Shown here one piece after another: positions 10,740 to 22,677 of a stretch of 64,000 bases of DNA. This DNA is from Pelobates cultripes. Taxonomy: Eukaryota > Chordata > Amphibia > Anura > Pelobatidae. The DNA is taken from positions 128,346,842-128,410,841 of the forward strand of contig OW240914.1 in NCBI GenBank assembly GCA_933207985.1. The letters run 5' to 3'. How positions within the stretch are numbered: the first letter of the stretch is position 1; the number at the start of each line of letters is the position of its first letter. The translations under genes and the position numbers were made by a program. The notes beneath the pieces were generated by a model. It saw only the letters and a list, made by a program, of their open reading frames with translations. It made no database searches and had not been told where the DNA came from.

Positions 10740-11107
10740 TGAGTGTCAGGAAGCACAGAGTGCCGCTGGGGAGGGGTGTTGCTGATTGGCTAGAGCGGTC
10801 AGCTGGCACTCTAAACCAATCAGTAGCTCCTCATTCATAAAAAAGTAAAAAAACTTTTATGAACCGGGAACTAGCGATTGGCTTAGAGCGTCAACTGTCA
10901 ACTCTAGCCAATCAGCGGCACCCATGCCTGACGTAAATCTGCACTTCAGATGCCGAATAACACTGAGCGACCTGGAGGAAGCCTTTGGGGTTAAACCATT
11001 TGAGAGCGGTTAAACCCCTTAAAGGAAAGAGAGCACCCAGGGGCTTCCTGGCATCATAGCATTTTCATTTAGATGAAGTTGTTATGGTGACCAGAATGCT
11101 CCTTTAA
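10740..11107. mobile_element. TTAA-type MITE, right part, with serial hairpins
   Basis: It ends GACCAGAATGCTCCTTTAA, matching the right end of the MITE at 44127-44691, with TTAA at 11104-11107. Three hairpins follow each other: CTGATTGGCTAGAG... around 10784-10823, TTCATAAAAAAG/CTTTTATGAA around 10833-10863, and GCGATTGGCT... around 10873-10916. The left terminus was not found. Confidence 0.55.
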
Positions 11108-11112
11108 TTTGC

Positions 11113-11180
11113 TTAAAGGAACACTATAGTGTCAGGAATACAATCATGTATTCCTCACACCATAGTTGTGAAAACGCTAT
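11113..11180. mobile_element. TTAA-type MITE, left end only
   Basis: TTAAAGGAACACTATAGTGT at 11113-11132 is the family terminus, just five bases after the right end of the previous copy. A short hairpin (GGAATACA/TGTATTCC) follows at 11137-11158. No matching right end is evident. Confidence 0.5.
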
Positions 11181-11959
11181 TCACCCTGGCTTTATGTGAT
11201 AATGACTATGTTCCTCCCCTTCATGACACTGTCAAAAAGAGGCCAAGCATAGATGTCATTACAATTATGCCCCCCCCGGAAAAATTCCTGCGGATGCCCA
11301 TGAGAACAGGCACTTGCCACCCTGTACCACCACCAGTGGTCTGGCACCTTCTTCAGCGAGAGGAAGTGCTCTGTGTGGACTACCCCACCATTTAGCATAC
11401 CACTGTGTCTGAGTACTCGTTTGTAAGTGTGCATATGAATGTGAGCATGTGTGTGTATAAGAATGTGTATTAAAATGAACATGTGTGCAATTTCCAGTGA
11501 CACACACCACAAATTTCTGCAGATTGAGAGCGGGGGCAACCTACATTCCCTCCCTGGGTGCCAAGTAACAAAGGAACAGTTCTGTATAGCATAAACCAGC
11601 TGACCAGTCCTGAAAGCTTGGTTTAAAACACGCTTAAACCCTCCGAGCAGCATCTGGGTTTTCTAAGGTAATAATTTTATGCATACTAAATTAGATTTTA
11701 TCCAAAAAGAATAACGGGATAGCTTGTTTTATGTAATGTAACTTAATACAAAGTAATATTCCATATACTATAGATTACATAAAAAGCAGTAAAACAAAGA
11801 AATAGTTCAATACAGCATACTAATGCAATCTAGCATATCTTCAGAGATAATGTTAACTTGTAAAGTTGTTCTTGGCTGATATGAAGAGTCCAGAGATCAT
11901 TTCTCATTATCTCACTCCTTATAAAATATCCTTCTAATATATAATCAAATTTTTCCAAT
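11181..11959. other. No gene recognised
   Basis: Unique-looking AT-rich sequence. Frames of up to 153 codons occur but show no domain and include low-complexity His/Thr runs, so they are not called. Confidence 0.4.
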
Positions 11960-12786
11960 AAAAACAGAATTAGTACAAGCGTAGCTGTTACCAAGCATGC
12001 TCATTATCAAGCGTAGTTGTTACCAAGCATATGCATTACCAAGCGTAGCTGTTGCCACGCATATGCATTACCAAGCGTAGTTGTTACCACGCATATGCAT
12101 TACCAAGCGTAGTTGTTACCAAGCATATGCATTACCAAGCGTAGCTGTTGCCACGCATATGCATTACCAAGCGTAGTTGTTGCCACGCATATGCATTACC
12201 AAGCGTAGTTGTTACCAAGCATATGCATTACCAAGCTTAGTTGTTACCAAGCATATGCATTACCAAGCGTAGTTGTTGCCACGCATATGCATTACCAAGC
12301 GTAGTTGTTACCAAGCATATGCATTACCAAGCGTAGTTGTTGCCACGCATATGCATTACCAAGCGTAGCTGTTGCCACGCATATGCATTACCAAGCGTAG
12401 CTGTTGCCACGCATATGCATTACCAAGCGTAGTTGTTACCAAGCATATGCATTACCAAGCTTAGTTGTTACCAAGCATATGCATTACCAAGCGTAGTTGT
12501 TGCCACGCATATGCATTACCAAGCGTAGTTGTTACCAAGCATATTCATTACCAAGTGTACTTGTCACCAAGAATGTCTATCAAACGTATGTGTTATCAAT
12601 TGTATACATTATCAAATTTTACCATTACAAAACCAAAATGTGCTGAATTATCTCATGCCCTATATTGTTAAACAATGTATGCTGATTCTCGTGCCACTGC
12701 TGTTGGGGCAGTGCACGAGTTTGTGTAACCTTAAAGCACAACAAAAATAAAGAATTGAAAAAAAAAATAAAAAAACAGAATTAGTA
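11960..12786 (+). mobile_element. L1-type 3' end carrying a 32-bp minisatellite
   Basis: AAAAACAGAATTAGTA at 11960-11975 is repeated exactly at 12771-12786. Between them lie a minisatellite and then an L1-like 3' tail (AATAAAGAATTG followed by poly-A at 12746-12770). The perfect 16-bp duplication shows the array and the tail were inserted together by target-primed reverse transcription. No ORF2 residue can be recognised. Confidence 0.8.
11976..12600. repeat. 32-bp minisatellite made of two 16-bp half units
   Basis: About 18 copies of a 32-bp unit whose halves both start TTACCAAGC, one ending ATATGCA and the other GTAGTTG. Units are near-identical in the middle and decay toward 12600. There are no spacers, so this is not a CRISPR array. 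Confidence 0.95.
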
Positions 12787-13120
12787 ATAAAATATTAACT
12801 AAAAGGAAAAGTTTGCTTCATGACTCAGCCCATCTATGTAATTTAAAAGAACGCTCCAAGTGCCGTTGCGACCTATAGTGCAGGAACTTCTATTAGGATT
12901 ATTTACTAAAGTGTGAATTCAAGTCAAAGTGAATTTCAAATTTAAGGCCAGAGTAGCAGACCTGAAAGCGTAACTTGAATGATTCAGTTGTCTGCTCCAT
13001 TATATACCCTTACCACCTTATCACCCTTGGTTACAATCCTCATGTCTATACGTGTGTCCAGCTGATATAGATTTTTAATCCAGTGAAGTATTTAGACATA
13101 TTGCTTAGCCTGCTTGGACT
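12787..13120. other. No gene recognised
   Basis: Unique-looking AT-rich DNA. GAACGCTCCAAG near 12850 may be a decayed MITE end. Confidence 0.35.
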
Positions 13121-13269
13121 AAAAAATAAAAAGTGCAGCTTGTTCGTACACCATGGCAATGTACATACCTGTAAGCAAATTGATAGCTTGATAATGCTGT
13201 TTTGGCATTACAAGCCTGTATGTTCTCTTTTGCACAGTAAAAATAAAGAATAATAAAAAAATAAAAAGT
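13121..13269 (+). mobile_element. Very short 5'-truncated L1-type 3' end
   Basis: AAAAAATAAAAAGT at 13121-13134 recurs at 13256-13269. The insert of about 120 bp ends GTAAAAATAAAGAATAATAAA, the same style of tail as the L1 copies at 12.7 and 52.6 kb. The duplication is A-rich, so support is weaker than for the other copies. Confidence 0.55.
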
Positions 13270-13299
13270 ATTGAGAAATTAAATAGCTGCTTAAGAAAT

Positions 13300-15240
13300 G
13301 TAACCTCTTAACGACGCTTGACTGAAATTTTCCATCAAGGCAGACCTACCGTTACGGACGCATGACTGAAAATTTCCGCAATTTACAAACGTAACCCCAG
13401 AACGCCGCAATTCATGTCGATTGCGTGGTTACCGCTCCTCCGATCTGCCTCATTATTCGAGGCAGACCGGGAGCACCCGATCGTGCTGTCCCTGAAGCTG
13501 TGATCGCTCTGACAGCCTGATAGAGTGAGCATATGTGCTGCAGGGACTTCTGATCCGCTTTGGCGTTCAGTGTGAAGTGCAGGGAGATGATTAGTTTAAG
13601 TAAGTTAGTTTAAAATCCCCGCCCCCCCTTACCCATTTGACTTAAGTGATCAATTGGCAGGGACTACATTTTACTGTGATCTGATTTTGTGTTTTTTTAA
13701 CCCCTGAGGGATATCTTTTATTTATTTTTTAACCCTCGGGTGTTACATTTATTTTATAAATTAATATAAATATTTTAAATATATATATATATATTCAGCT
13801 AGCTGGGGTGGGTGGAAGTTAGTGGGGAATTGGGGAATTTGGTGTTAGGCTAGCTAAGGGTTAAAGTTAAAGTTCAAAAAAATTACAAACATTTTTTTTA
13901 ATAACGTTTCAAAAAAGTTACAAAAAAATCCCACCACCATTTAAAAATGAACCTCTTCCCTGCCAGTTGATCACTGCCTACTGAGATACAAATATAGATC
14001 ACAGTAGGGTTAACTTTTATTTTATTTTTTTTTAACCCTCAGGGGTTCAGTTTATTTTATTAATTAATTTAAATATTTTTACATTATATATTTTGCTAGC
14101 TGGGGTGGGTGGGAGTTATGGGAAATTGGGGAATTTACTGTAAATGCTGCTTACTGCTAGTTAGGGGTTAAAACAGTTTATACAAATTTTAAAAGTGCAA
14201 ACAAAGTTTTAAAAAGTTTAAAAGCAAGTTTTAAAAAGTAAAAAATGTTTAAAACAGTAAAAAAAATACATTAAAAATGCCTACCACTACACCTGGAACA
14301 AACTAACAAACAATTATCCCACGCTAAGGTTCCAAATATGCCTTTTAAAATACCCCAGTGTGTATTCTTTAAAAAATGTTATGCGTTTGTGGGGAAGATT
14401 GAATAACCAACCAGCTAAACAACTCTGAAATGTAACATGGACACAGCATAAAACTTCAAAGCTAGAAAAACTGAATGGCTGTGTCTCAAATGGCAACATA
14501 TGAAGTATTATACAGTCGTAGCACACATACAGTTTGCAAAATATACTGTGCAAACTCACTTTGTGGGTCAAAAAGGCAGAAAAATGCTTATTACTACTAC
14601 ACTTGGTACAAGCTAGCTGAAAAATGATCCCATGCTAAGGTTCAAAATACCTTTTGAAATACCCTGGGATGTCTTCTTTAAGAAATGGTATGCCTTTATG
14701 GTGTAACTGGAATATGTAGCCTGCTCAAGTGCTCCAAAGTGGGACATGGACGCATGAAAACCCTCCATGAAAATTTACACTTAAAAACCTGAACTTGTCA
14801 CGTCTCTTTTACAGCACTGTAACTTCACAAAATAGTCTCTAGGTCATACATTGGGCATACTGTTTTACTCAGAAAATGCAATTGAGCATAATTTGGGGGA
14901 TTTTATGACAGTGGTACATATCAAGTGTAAAAAATATTCTGCAATAATGCAACATGTATGTAAAAATCTAATTTTTTCCTCCTCATCACAAACATTGACA
15001 TAAATTGGTGAAAAAATAATGACAAGTTAAGGCACAATATACACCATATAAGATACCCTGGGGTGTCTGCTTTATCAAATGGAAGCCCTTTGTGGGGTTT
15101 TTGAACAGTCAAACAACTATAATACCCCTAAATGAGACATAGGTCCATCATATCCATCTATGAAAATTAGAAACTGAAATAGCCTTGTCTCTAATACAAT
15201 GGGGGTATTGTTATAATCAGCAGATGTAGCTGAACACAAT
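13300..15240. repeat. Diverged transposon-like DNA with units of about 300 bp
   Basis: It starts CCTCTTAACGAC, similar to CCCCTTAGTGACC at 38847 and CCCCTTAACGAC at 50953, possibly related termini. Inside, a motif like ATACCCTGGGATGTCTTCTTTAAGAAATGG recurs near 14350, 14660 and 15050. Related motifs occur near 16920, 39760 and 40650. No transposase is present. Likely a non-autonomous DNA transposon of uncertain class. Confidence 0.4.
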
Positions 15241-15250
15241 ATGGGATAGC

Positions 15251-15940
15251 CAGTGGCGTACTAAGGGTTTTTTTTAATTAAGGGGGTTGTGCAGGTTTTT
15301 GTTTTTTATTAAGGGGGTGTGCAGCATTTTGTTTTTTTTTTAAATTAAGGGGTGTGTGCAGGGTTGTTTTGTTATTAAGGGGGGTTGTGCACATTTTTGA
15401 TTTTTTATTAAGGGGGTGTGCAGTTTTTTTTTATTAGAGGGGGTGTGCAGGTTTTTTTTTAATTAAGGGGGTTGTGCAGTTTTTTATTAAGGGGGTGTGC
15501 AGCATTTTGTTTTTTTTAAATTAAGGGGTGTGTGTAGGGTTTTGTTTTTTATTAAGGGGGTGTGCAGCGTTTGTTTTTTTAAATTAAGGGGGCAGTGCAG
15601 GGTTTTTATGTGCCAGGGTGTGTGCAAGTTTTTTTTTATTAGGGGGTGGGTGTGCATGGCCTGTTTTTTATTAAGGGGGGTGTGCAGGTTTTTTTGTTAT
15701 TAAGGGGGGTTGTGCACGTTTTTGATTTTTTATTAAGGGGGTGTGCAGGGTTTTTTTATTAAGGGGGTTGTGCATGGTTTTTTTTTTTTAAACGGGGTGT
15801 GCAGGGTTTTTTTAATTAAGGCGGTTGTGCAAGTTTTTTGTTTTTTATTAAGGGGGTGTGCAGCTTTTTTTTTTAAGTTAAGGGGAGTGTGTAGGGTTTT
15901 TATGTGTAGGGAGTGTATGAAATTTATGTGATCAGTGTGC
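15251..15940. repeat. T/G-rich tandem array TTTTTATTAAGGGGGTGTGCAG
   Basis: More than 20 diverged units of about 25-40 bp. The segment opens CAGTGGCGTACTAAGGG, which resembles a hAT terminus. No matching end or 8-bp duplication was found. Open frames here are by-products of the repeat. Confidence 0.75.
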
Positions 15941-15949
15941 AGGGTTTTT

Positions 15950-16160
15950 ATATGAAGGGCGAAGGGCAGGGGTTTTCTAGAAGGGGCGAGACCAGGGGCT
16001 TTGTAGAAAGGGGCAGGGCAGGAGTTTTCTAGAAATTTCTCACCAGCCCCTTTCTACAAAAGCACTGGTCTTCCCCCTTCTACAAAACTGGCGCATTTAT
16101 ACAAAACCCCTACCCTGGCCCCCTTCTACAAAACCTTTGCCCTAGCCACTACATCTTTTG
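15950..16160. repeat. Inverted repeat, arms about 80 bp
   Basis: AGGGGTTTTCTAGAAGGGG-type sequence on the left is complemented by CCCCTTCTACAAAACC-type sequence on the right, with the centre near TTTCTAGAAATTTC at about 16030. Confidence 0.6.
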
Positions 16161-16213
16161 AACCTAAAACCCTTTCCTATGCTGTTTCTCTTCCTAGAAA
16201 TGTGTTTAACCCC

Positions 16214-16919
16214 TTAAAGGATCAGCTCAATGAAGTGGTCTGAGTGCCAGGTCCCTCTAGTTTTAACTCTGCAGCTGAAAACATAGCAGTTTCAGAGAAA
16301 CTACTATGTTTACACTGAGGGTTAATCCAGCCTCTAGTGGCTGTCTCACTGACAGCCGCAAGATGCGCTTCCGCGATTCTCACTGTAAAACTCACCGTGA
16401 GAAGACGCTGGACGTCCATAGGAAAGCATTAAGTAAGGCTCTTGCCGCGCATGCGCATTCGGATCTGACGTCAGCAGGGGAAGGAGAGGTCACCAGTGCC
16501 GAGGGAGCCCTACGCTGGAGACAGGTAAATGGCTGAATGGGTTTTAAGGCGTTAAAACCCCTTCAGCCACTTACCTTAATCCAGCGCCGGGCTCCCTAGG
16601 CAACCTGGTGACCTCTCCTCCCCCGCCGACGTCAGCTCCCGAGTGGAGACAAATGCACATGCGCGGCAAGAGCCGCGCGCGCATTCAAACAGTCCATAGG
16701 AAAGCATTTCCCAATGCTTTCTTATGGACGTTCTGCAAGCTCGATGCGATTTTTGCATCCAGCGTCGCAGAAGCGCCTCTAGCGGCTGTCAGGAAGATAG
16801 CCACTAGAGGTTGGATTAACCTTGCTATGTAAACATAGCAGGGTTAAAATCTGGGGGACCTGGCACCCAGACCACTTTATTGAGCTGAAGCGGTCTGGGT
16901 GACTGTAGTGTCCCTTTAA
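16214..16919. mobile_element. Fold-back TTAA MITE (two halves in inverted orientation)
   Basis: TTAA at 16214-16217 and 16916-16919 flank about 700 bp whose left and right halves are largely reverse complements, centred near the GGTTTTAAGGCGTTAAAACC region at 16540-16560. The left terminus has lost most of its AAGGGACACTATAGT sequence. Both halves contain the CTCTAGTGGCTGTC and AAACATAGCAG hairpins of the family. Confidence 0.75.
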
Positions 16920-17012
16920 ATACCTTGGGTTGTCTACTTTTACAAATGGTATGCCAAGATGGGAAATATAAGACAGATATCGCACTAGCGAAGCCTAGAA
17001 CCAAAATAAATT

Positions 17013-19548
17013 TTGGATTTTTCTGCAGAAAACACCAATATAAAGCGAAATCGACCAAGCGGGTCTCAGCAACGAAAATTTAAGAAGGCAAGAGAAAAGT
17101 CAGCTGATTCGATGTCTGGATCAATTTTAAAATATGTTGCACCTTCAACATCTACCGCAGTCGGAGAAAGGGCTGAAGACATTCAGTCTGTTGAATCCAC
17201 AGGTGAAATGCCTAAAGTATCTTCTCAAGAAGCTTCATACGTGAAAGCGCAAGAATTGGAGAAGATCATTTTATCTTCAAGCGGTGAAAGTGGTGTAGAC
17301 GAAGGAGATGCCAGCAGAAGAAGAGGAGACTGTCAGTTTATTCTGATGTTGCTGCTTGGCCAGTTCCAGTTCCAGATGTTTTAAGAGTGGACCTTATTAA
17401 GAGGGGAAGTGAACCTTTCCAAAATAGAGATGGGCCATTCAGTCCTGTTGAAAGGCAAGGAGAGAATTCAAAAGGGAAGAGTCGACAGCTGACCACTGCA
17501 TGATTCTATAAGGCCCTGCCTAATGGCAAAAGAATTCTTAGAACGTGGGTGGTGTACTCTCCATCAAAACAAAGTTTGTTTTGTTTTTGCTGCAGACTTT
17601 TTGCTGTTGATGACAAAGTAACAGGGGCATCCAGTTTTGTTACTGAGTTTCAATTGTGGTGGAAGCTCTACCCAAAGGTGTCTAGTCATGAGGCTTCTGA
17701 CCAGCATCTTACATGCTTGGAGAAATGGAAGACCTTGAAGCTACAAAAATGCCTTGTTCATGTCCATCAAACAACAGTGGACAGAGAGAAAAGGAAATGG
17801 AGGGATATTTTGCATTGCCTTTTGGATGTAACTTTGTTTCTGGCTCACCAGAATCTTCCCTTTCGTGGTCACAGAGAGACCATGTCATCCGCAAACAACT
17901 TCCTGGAATTGGTAGAATTGCTCTCAAACTATGATCCCATTTTAAAGGAACATTTCATGAGGCTTAAACTTGCTGTTGCATCTGGAAAGAGAATGACTTC
18001 CCTATTTCTCTCCAAAAATTCAGAGCTAATTAATTTGTCTTTTGGGAAATCATGTGAAGGACAAAATAGTGGCTGATATCAAGAAAGCAAAGTACTTTGG
18101 GATTCTTTATGACAGCACCCCCGATGTGTCCCACACTGATCAGATGTGTGAAGTGATCAGATATGTTCATATTGAAGGGGACCATGTTAACGTAAAGGAA
18201 TCATTCTTGGGCTTCTTTCCTGTTGCTGAAAAGACTGCTGCTGCTGAGCTCACAGAAAATATCTTGCAACATCTGGAGGAAGATGGACTAGACATAAGCC
18301 TTTGCCGTGGTCAAGGATATGATAATGCTGCAACTATGGCAGGGATTCATGGTGGTGTTCAGGCAAAAATAAAAGAGATTATTCCCAATGCTTTGTTTAT
18401 GCCATGTGCAAACCATTCCCTGAACCTATGTGGGGTGCACTCATTTGGAAGTGTTGCTTCCTGTGTGACCTTTTTTGGAACATTGGAGAGAGGGTATTCC
18501 TTTTTTTCAGTTTCTACACATCGTGTGGAATTGCTGATGGAGAATTTAGGTGTGACAGTGAAAAGACTTTCCCAAACAAGATGGAGCGCTCATTATGATG
18601 CTGTGAAGCCAGTGAGGGCAAATTTTTAAAAACAGACTTCAGCCCTTGAAAAATTGTGTAATCCCAAAGAAAATGTGGACACAAGAGGATCGGCTCAGAT
18701 ATTGCTGTCTGCCGTATGTGATTTTTTTTTTTTTTGTGTGTGTTACCTTTCTTTCTGGTGTGAAGTTCTAGAAAAAGTTAATATCACACAGAAATATTTG
18801 CAAACAGTGGGACTCACTCTTGAAAAGTGCATTGTGAAACTACAAGGTTTGAAAGCGTTTCTAGCAGATCAGCGCAGTGAAATTGTGGAGAAGGCCATTT
18901 GTTATGCAACTACTACGTGTAAAGAAATGGACATTTCAATGGAAAGAAGAGGGAGAGTAGAGCTCCGTAAAACAATGCCAGGAGAGAAGGCAAAGGACGC
19001 TGGTCTCACATTGCCAGAGGAAATGAAAAGGGCTATGTTTGAGTGCCTTGATCGTTTTCCTCACGAGTTGGAAATTCGTTCCCAGGCAATTGAAAAAAAT
19101 CCTTTCAATGTTTGCTGTTATTCAGCCAAACTCTCTGGTTGTGGCAACAGAGAAAGATATTCGTAATTATACTCCAAAATTTACTGAGATTTTTGACGAA
19201 TTCTCTAATGAAGACATCTTCAGGGAAATTGAACGTCTTTGGAGGCATTTGGAAGCTGCCAAGATCAGTGCTGAAGAAGCAAAGAAATGGACGGCATTGC
19301 AGTTCCTGGAGTTCATTGTTAAATGGGATTATTGTGAATCTGTCACTGTGTTTATATTCTTTTTGACTCTCTGTGTGTCTATTGCTCCATGTGAAAGAAG
19401 TTTTTCCAAATCAAAATTGCTAAAAAAATTCTTTTGCTCAACCATGAGTGAGACAAGGTTGACAAATCTGGCTATACTTTCAATTGAGCATGAATATGCA
19501 AGGAAGATTGGCTTTGATGAAGTAATCAATAAATTTGCAGAAATGTAG
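17013..19548 (+). pseudogene. Broken hAT transposase (TTF-finger/DUF4371 type)
   Basis: The transposase would excise and insert a hAT element. Segments in order: an N-terminal tail (17013-17384), a TTF-type zinc finger region with CFCC near 17580, the RNase H-like core (17549-18629) containing ADIKKAKYFGILYDST and ANHSLNLCGVHS, and the C-terminal hAT dimerisation domain (about 19180-19545) containing SEDIFREIERLW-like and LSIEHE sequence. The reading frame changes near 17390, 18060 and 19120 and stops occur near 17503 and 18627. A poly-T run at 18724-18737 lies inside. It cannot make a full protein. Terminal repeats were not identified; GACTACCACTG at 20608 resembles a hAT right end but has no partner. 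Confidence 0.85.
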
Positions 19549-19849
19549 GCTCGAAGGCAGCGGATGTGAATCATTGCAAATTACCTCTGCCGAATAGACT
19601 GAGTGGTCAGTTTGGATCTGTGTGTTTTTTTGTTTATAGAAAGCGTATTAGCTGTTAAGTAAATTATTATTATTTTTCATAGTTCCATTTTTTTCAAGTT
19701 GATATACAGTTTACAAATTTGTGCAATAAATATTATTGAAAACATTGAAAAAGATTCTGACTCCCATGCACCTGAGCCACCACTGGACCCCAGGGAAAGT
19801 CACCCTCCTGCACCTAAAAGGTAGGAAACAGGAGGGTGACAAAAATATT

Positions 19850-20290
19850 TTGTGCGTGTTTGTTTGTGTGTATGTGTCTTTGTATGTATGTCTTGTGTGT
19901 GTGTCTATGTATGTATGTCTTGTGTGTGTGTGTGTCTATGTATGTATGTCTTGTGTGTGTGTGTGTGTGTGTGTGTGTGTCTATCTGTATATATGTGTGT
20001 ATGTATGTGTGTCTTGTCTTTGTATGTATGTGTTGTGTGTGTATGTCTTTGTATGTATGTCTTGTGTATGTCTGTATGTGTGTATGTGTCTATGTATGTC
20101 TTATGTGTGTGTCTTTGTATGTGTACCTGTCTGTATGTATGTGTGTGTCTGTATGTATATGTGCGTGTGTCTGTATGTATGTGTGCCTGTCTGTAAGTAT
20201 GTTTCTTGTGTGTGTGTGTCTGTATGTGTGCCTGTCTGTTTTTCTGTATGTATGTATGTCTGTGTGCCTGTCTGTGTGCCTGTCTGTTAT
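19850..20290. repeat. TGTATGTCT/TGTGTG-type simple repeat
   Basis: About 440 bases of alternating TGTATG, TCTTGTGTG and TGTGTG units. Long open frames result only from composition. Confidence 0.95.
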
Positions 20291-20957
20291 AGTGGGCTAT
20301 AGTAAGTGGGCTACCTAGCTAAGCCTTCCTACTGGGCATTGCTATAAGGAAGGAAAAAAGGGCTAAAAAAGGTGGGGAGGGGAATTGAGGAGGGAGATGA
20401 GATGAGCTGACGCACAGATAAGAAATCATTATAAACATTATAAACATGCATTAAGTAGAAATAAAAAGATAAATGTACGTACATTTATTTTTTTTAAAAC
20501 ACCCTCCTTTCTAAAAAATATTCCGCACTTGCGCGAAGACTGGTGGGCGGTAAGGAAATTTTTCCATCAAGAAAGATGCATTAGTGGGCGGTAGGTAGAA
20601 AAAGGTTGACTACCACTGACGTAGACAGACATGGAGCTGTAATTAATACATTTACAAATACCTCTAGTAACAGTAAATGTGAAATACCTTTTACACATCC
20701 ACATATTCGCAACACAAGCATGGTGTATCTCTACACCTGTACATCCCAGCCAGAGAGAAGAAGATGATCCAATGGTATATCTTCTGCTACGTAGTAGTTA
20801 CAAATATGCTGTGTGCCTGCAAATTTCCCAATGTACAACAGAATTCCCCTTTTACTTTCAATTATTCTCTCCAGGCCACGATGATTGGAAAGGACATGTA
20901 AATGTTTTTGTATGATACTTTTACTTTGACTGAGTTGTGGACTATAGGTCAAAATAA
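20291..20957. other. No gene recognised
   Basis: Unique-looking DNA; includes the hAT-like end GACTACCACTG at 20608-20618. Confidence 0.4.
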
Positions 20958-21326
20958 TTAAAGGGACACTATAGTTACCAAAACACCTTTAGCTTAATAA
21001 AGGTGTTTTGGTGTATAGATCATGTCCCTGCAGTCTCACTGTGTAATTCTTTGACATTTAGGAGTTAAATCACTTTGTTTATGGCTATGCAGTCCTAGCC
21101 ACACGTCTCTGCATGTGACGTACACAGCTTTCCTAAACACTTCCTGTAAAGAGTCATCTAATGTTTACACTTGAGGTGAGGTGAGAAAGGGGCTGCTTAA
21201 GCAAACAAAAGTGATTTAACTCATAAATGGCTGTGAATTGAGCAGTTAAACGTCAAAGACATGATCTATACATAAAATCTGCTTCATTAAGCTAAAGTTT
21301 TTTTAGTATCTATAGTGTCCCTTTAA
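20958..21326. mobile_element. Complete TTAA MITE
   Basis: TTAA at 20958-20961 and 21323-21326 flank inverted ends AAGGGACACTATAG / CTATAGTGTCCCTT. A first hairpin, AAAACACCTTTA/TAAAGGTGTTTT, lies just inside the left end (20979-21010). The core differs from the 60794 copy, so this is a sister subfamily. Confidence 0.85.
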
Positions 21327-21725
21327 GGAAGTCTATCATCTCTGTCACTACTCAGAACATTAAATTTAGATTTAACCATTTTACTCCTATCTGTATATAA
21401 TGTACATAAATACATAGGCTTTTCTCACAACCCACTCTGATAACTTCTACTAAAAAATACGTGTCTTAGGTCACAGGATTCTTCCACAAATTTCGAAAGT
21501 CGGTACGTTGGCGCCTAAGGCAGAGAAACTGTCATGTGGGTATACCCAGAATTAAATGTTTCAGATGACGCAATAAGGCATGTGTGGCAGAACCGCTGCC
21601 TAACTGTGAATAGCCCTCTCCTATGTGTGGATGTGCTCTCCTGGAATGTATGTTTTCCCTTTTTAATTCTCCCCCTTTCTGTAATTTTCACATTAAATCA
21701 TGCAAATTACTTTTGACCAAACGGG
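21327..21725. other. No gene recognised
   Basis: Unique-looking DNA without coding signal. Confidence 0.35.
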
Positions 21726-22407
21726 GGGTGCTCCGACCACCCCGATACCCCATTTAGAATGTTTAGTTAGAATGTTTACACCTCGCTAACGAGGTGTGAA
21801 AACCGCAGACGGCAAGGGAAACAAGCGGCGCGTGCTTATCACCGAACGCCCACCAGGGGGAGCATTCACATCCTGAACCGGCCTGCAAGCACTGTCTTCG
21901 ATCCCTTTGTTGAGGGATCGTCCCACCCACTCCCAACAGAGCTATAACCATTCTTTACACCCCTACCAGGGATCTACGAGGCTAGGCTCATGGCTGCCCA
22001 GGAAAAAGCTTTCTCGGGTGGATACCAGAGTAGGGATATCCACCCGAGAGAGGGACCCACGCCAACAGGGAATCCCTGGGGCTGCGAGTCGGTCTCATGG
22101 CCACAGGGCCCCGGTGGCCCCGCGTGGAAATCTGTGCTGACCAATGGGAGAAGGGGCGCCCATTCAAACTGGGTTCGCGCCATTCTCCTGGTTGGTCTGC
22201 AAAGAGCCGGTGACCAATGAGAGCAGGAGCGCTCGCTCAAACAGGGTTTCGGGCCCTTTCTTCTGACTGGGCGGCAAAACCCCTCTCCTCCCTGAGCGCT
22301 GATTGGCACAAATTGGTTTTGCGCCTTTCAGTGGATTGGTGCAATCGGGTTTTGCGCCATTCTTCTGATTGAGCGGCAAAACCCCTCTCCTCCCTGGGCG
22401 CTGATTG
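21726..22407. promoter_or_regulatory. GC-rich promoter-like DNA with several CCAAT boxes
   Basis: CCAAT or its complement ATTGG occurs at least five times between 22130 and 22360, in diverged direct repeats that share TTTTGCGCC and GGCAAAACCCCTCTCCTCC. A hairpin TCTCGGGTGGATA/TATCCACCCGAGA lies at about 22013-22050. It could be a retroelement LTR or 5' UTR. No coding region is linked to it. Confidence 0.35.
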
Positions 22408-22525
22408 TGTGAGGGTGATGTGTGTGAGAATGCTGTGTGTGAGGGTGATGTGTGTGAGAGCGCTGTGTGTGAGGGTGATGTGTGCGAGAGTGCTGTGTGT
22501 GAGGGTGATTTGTGTGTGTATATGT
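22408..22525. repeat. 30-bp minisatellite
   Basis: Four copies with a 30-bp period, GAGGGTGATGTGTGTGAGAG plus NGCTGTGTGT, starting at 22411, 22441, 22471 and 22501. Confidence 0.9.
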
Positions 22526-22677
22526 TAGGAGGGATTGTGTGCTGGGGGGAAAAAAACAAAAAACAGGCATTATATACCCCCCTCCCTTCTTACCTTTAAC
22601 CTTGGAGGGGGGGACGTGCTGCCATTCCTGGTGGTGCTAGTAGTGAGTGAACTCTAGCCTACGAGGCTAGAATTCAC

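Noticed and set aside
11976..12600. CRISPR-like regular 32-bp array
   Set aside because: Units are contiguous without unique spacers, no cas genes are present and the DNA is vertebrate.
15251..19784. hAT element from CAGTGGCGTACTAAGG to CCACCACTGG
   Set aside because: The two ends do not match as inverted repeats and no 8-bp duplication flanks them, so borders of the hAT copy stay undefined.
19836..20318. Cys/Val-rich frames of up to 188 codons
   Set aside because: They are translations of a TGTATG/TGTGTG simple repeat in all three frames.
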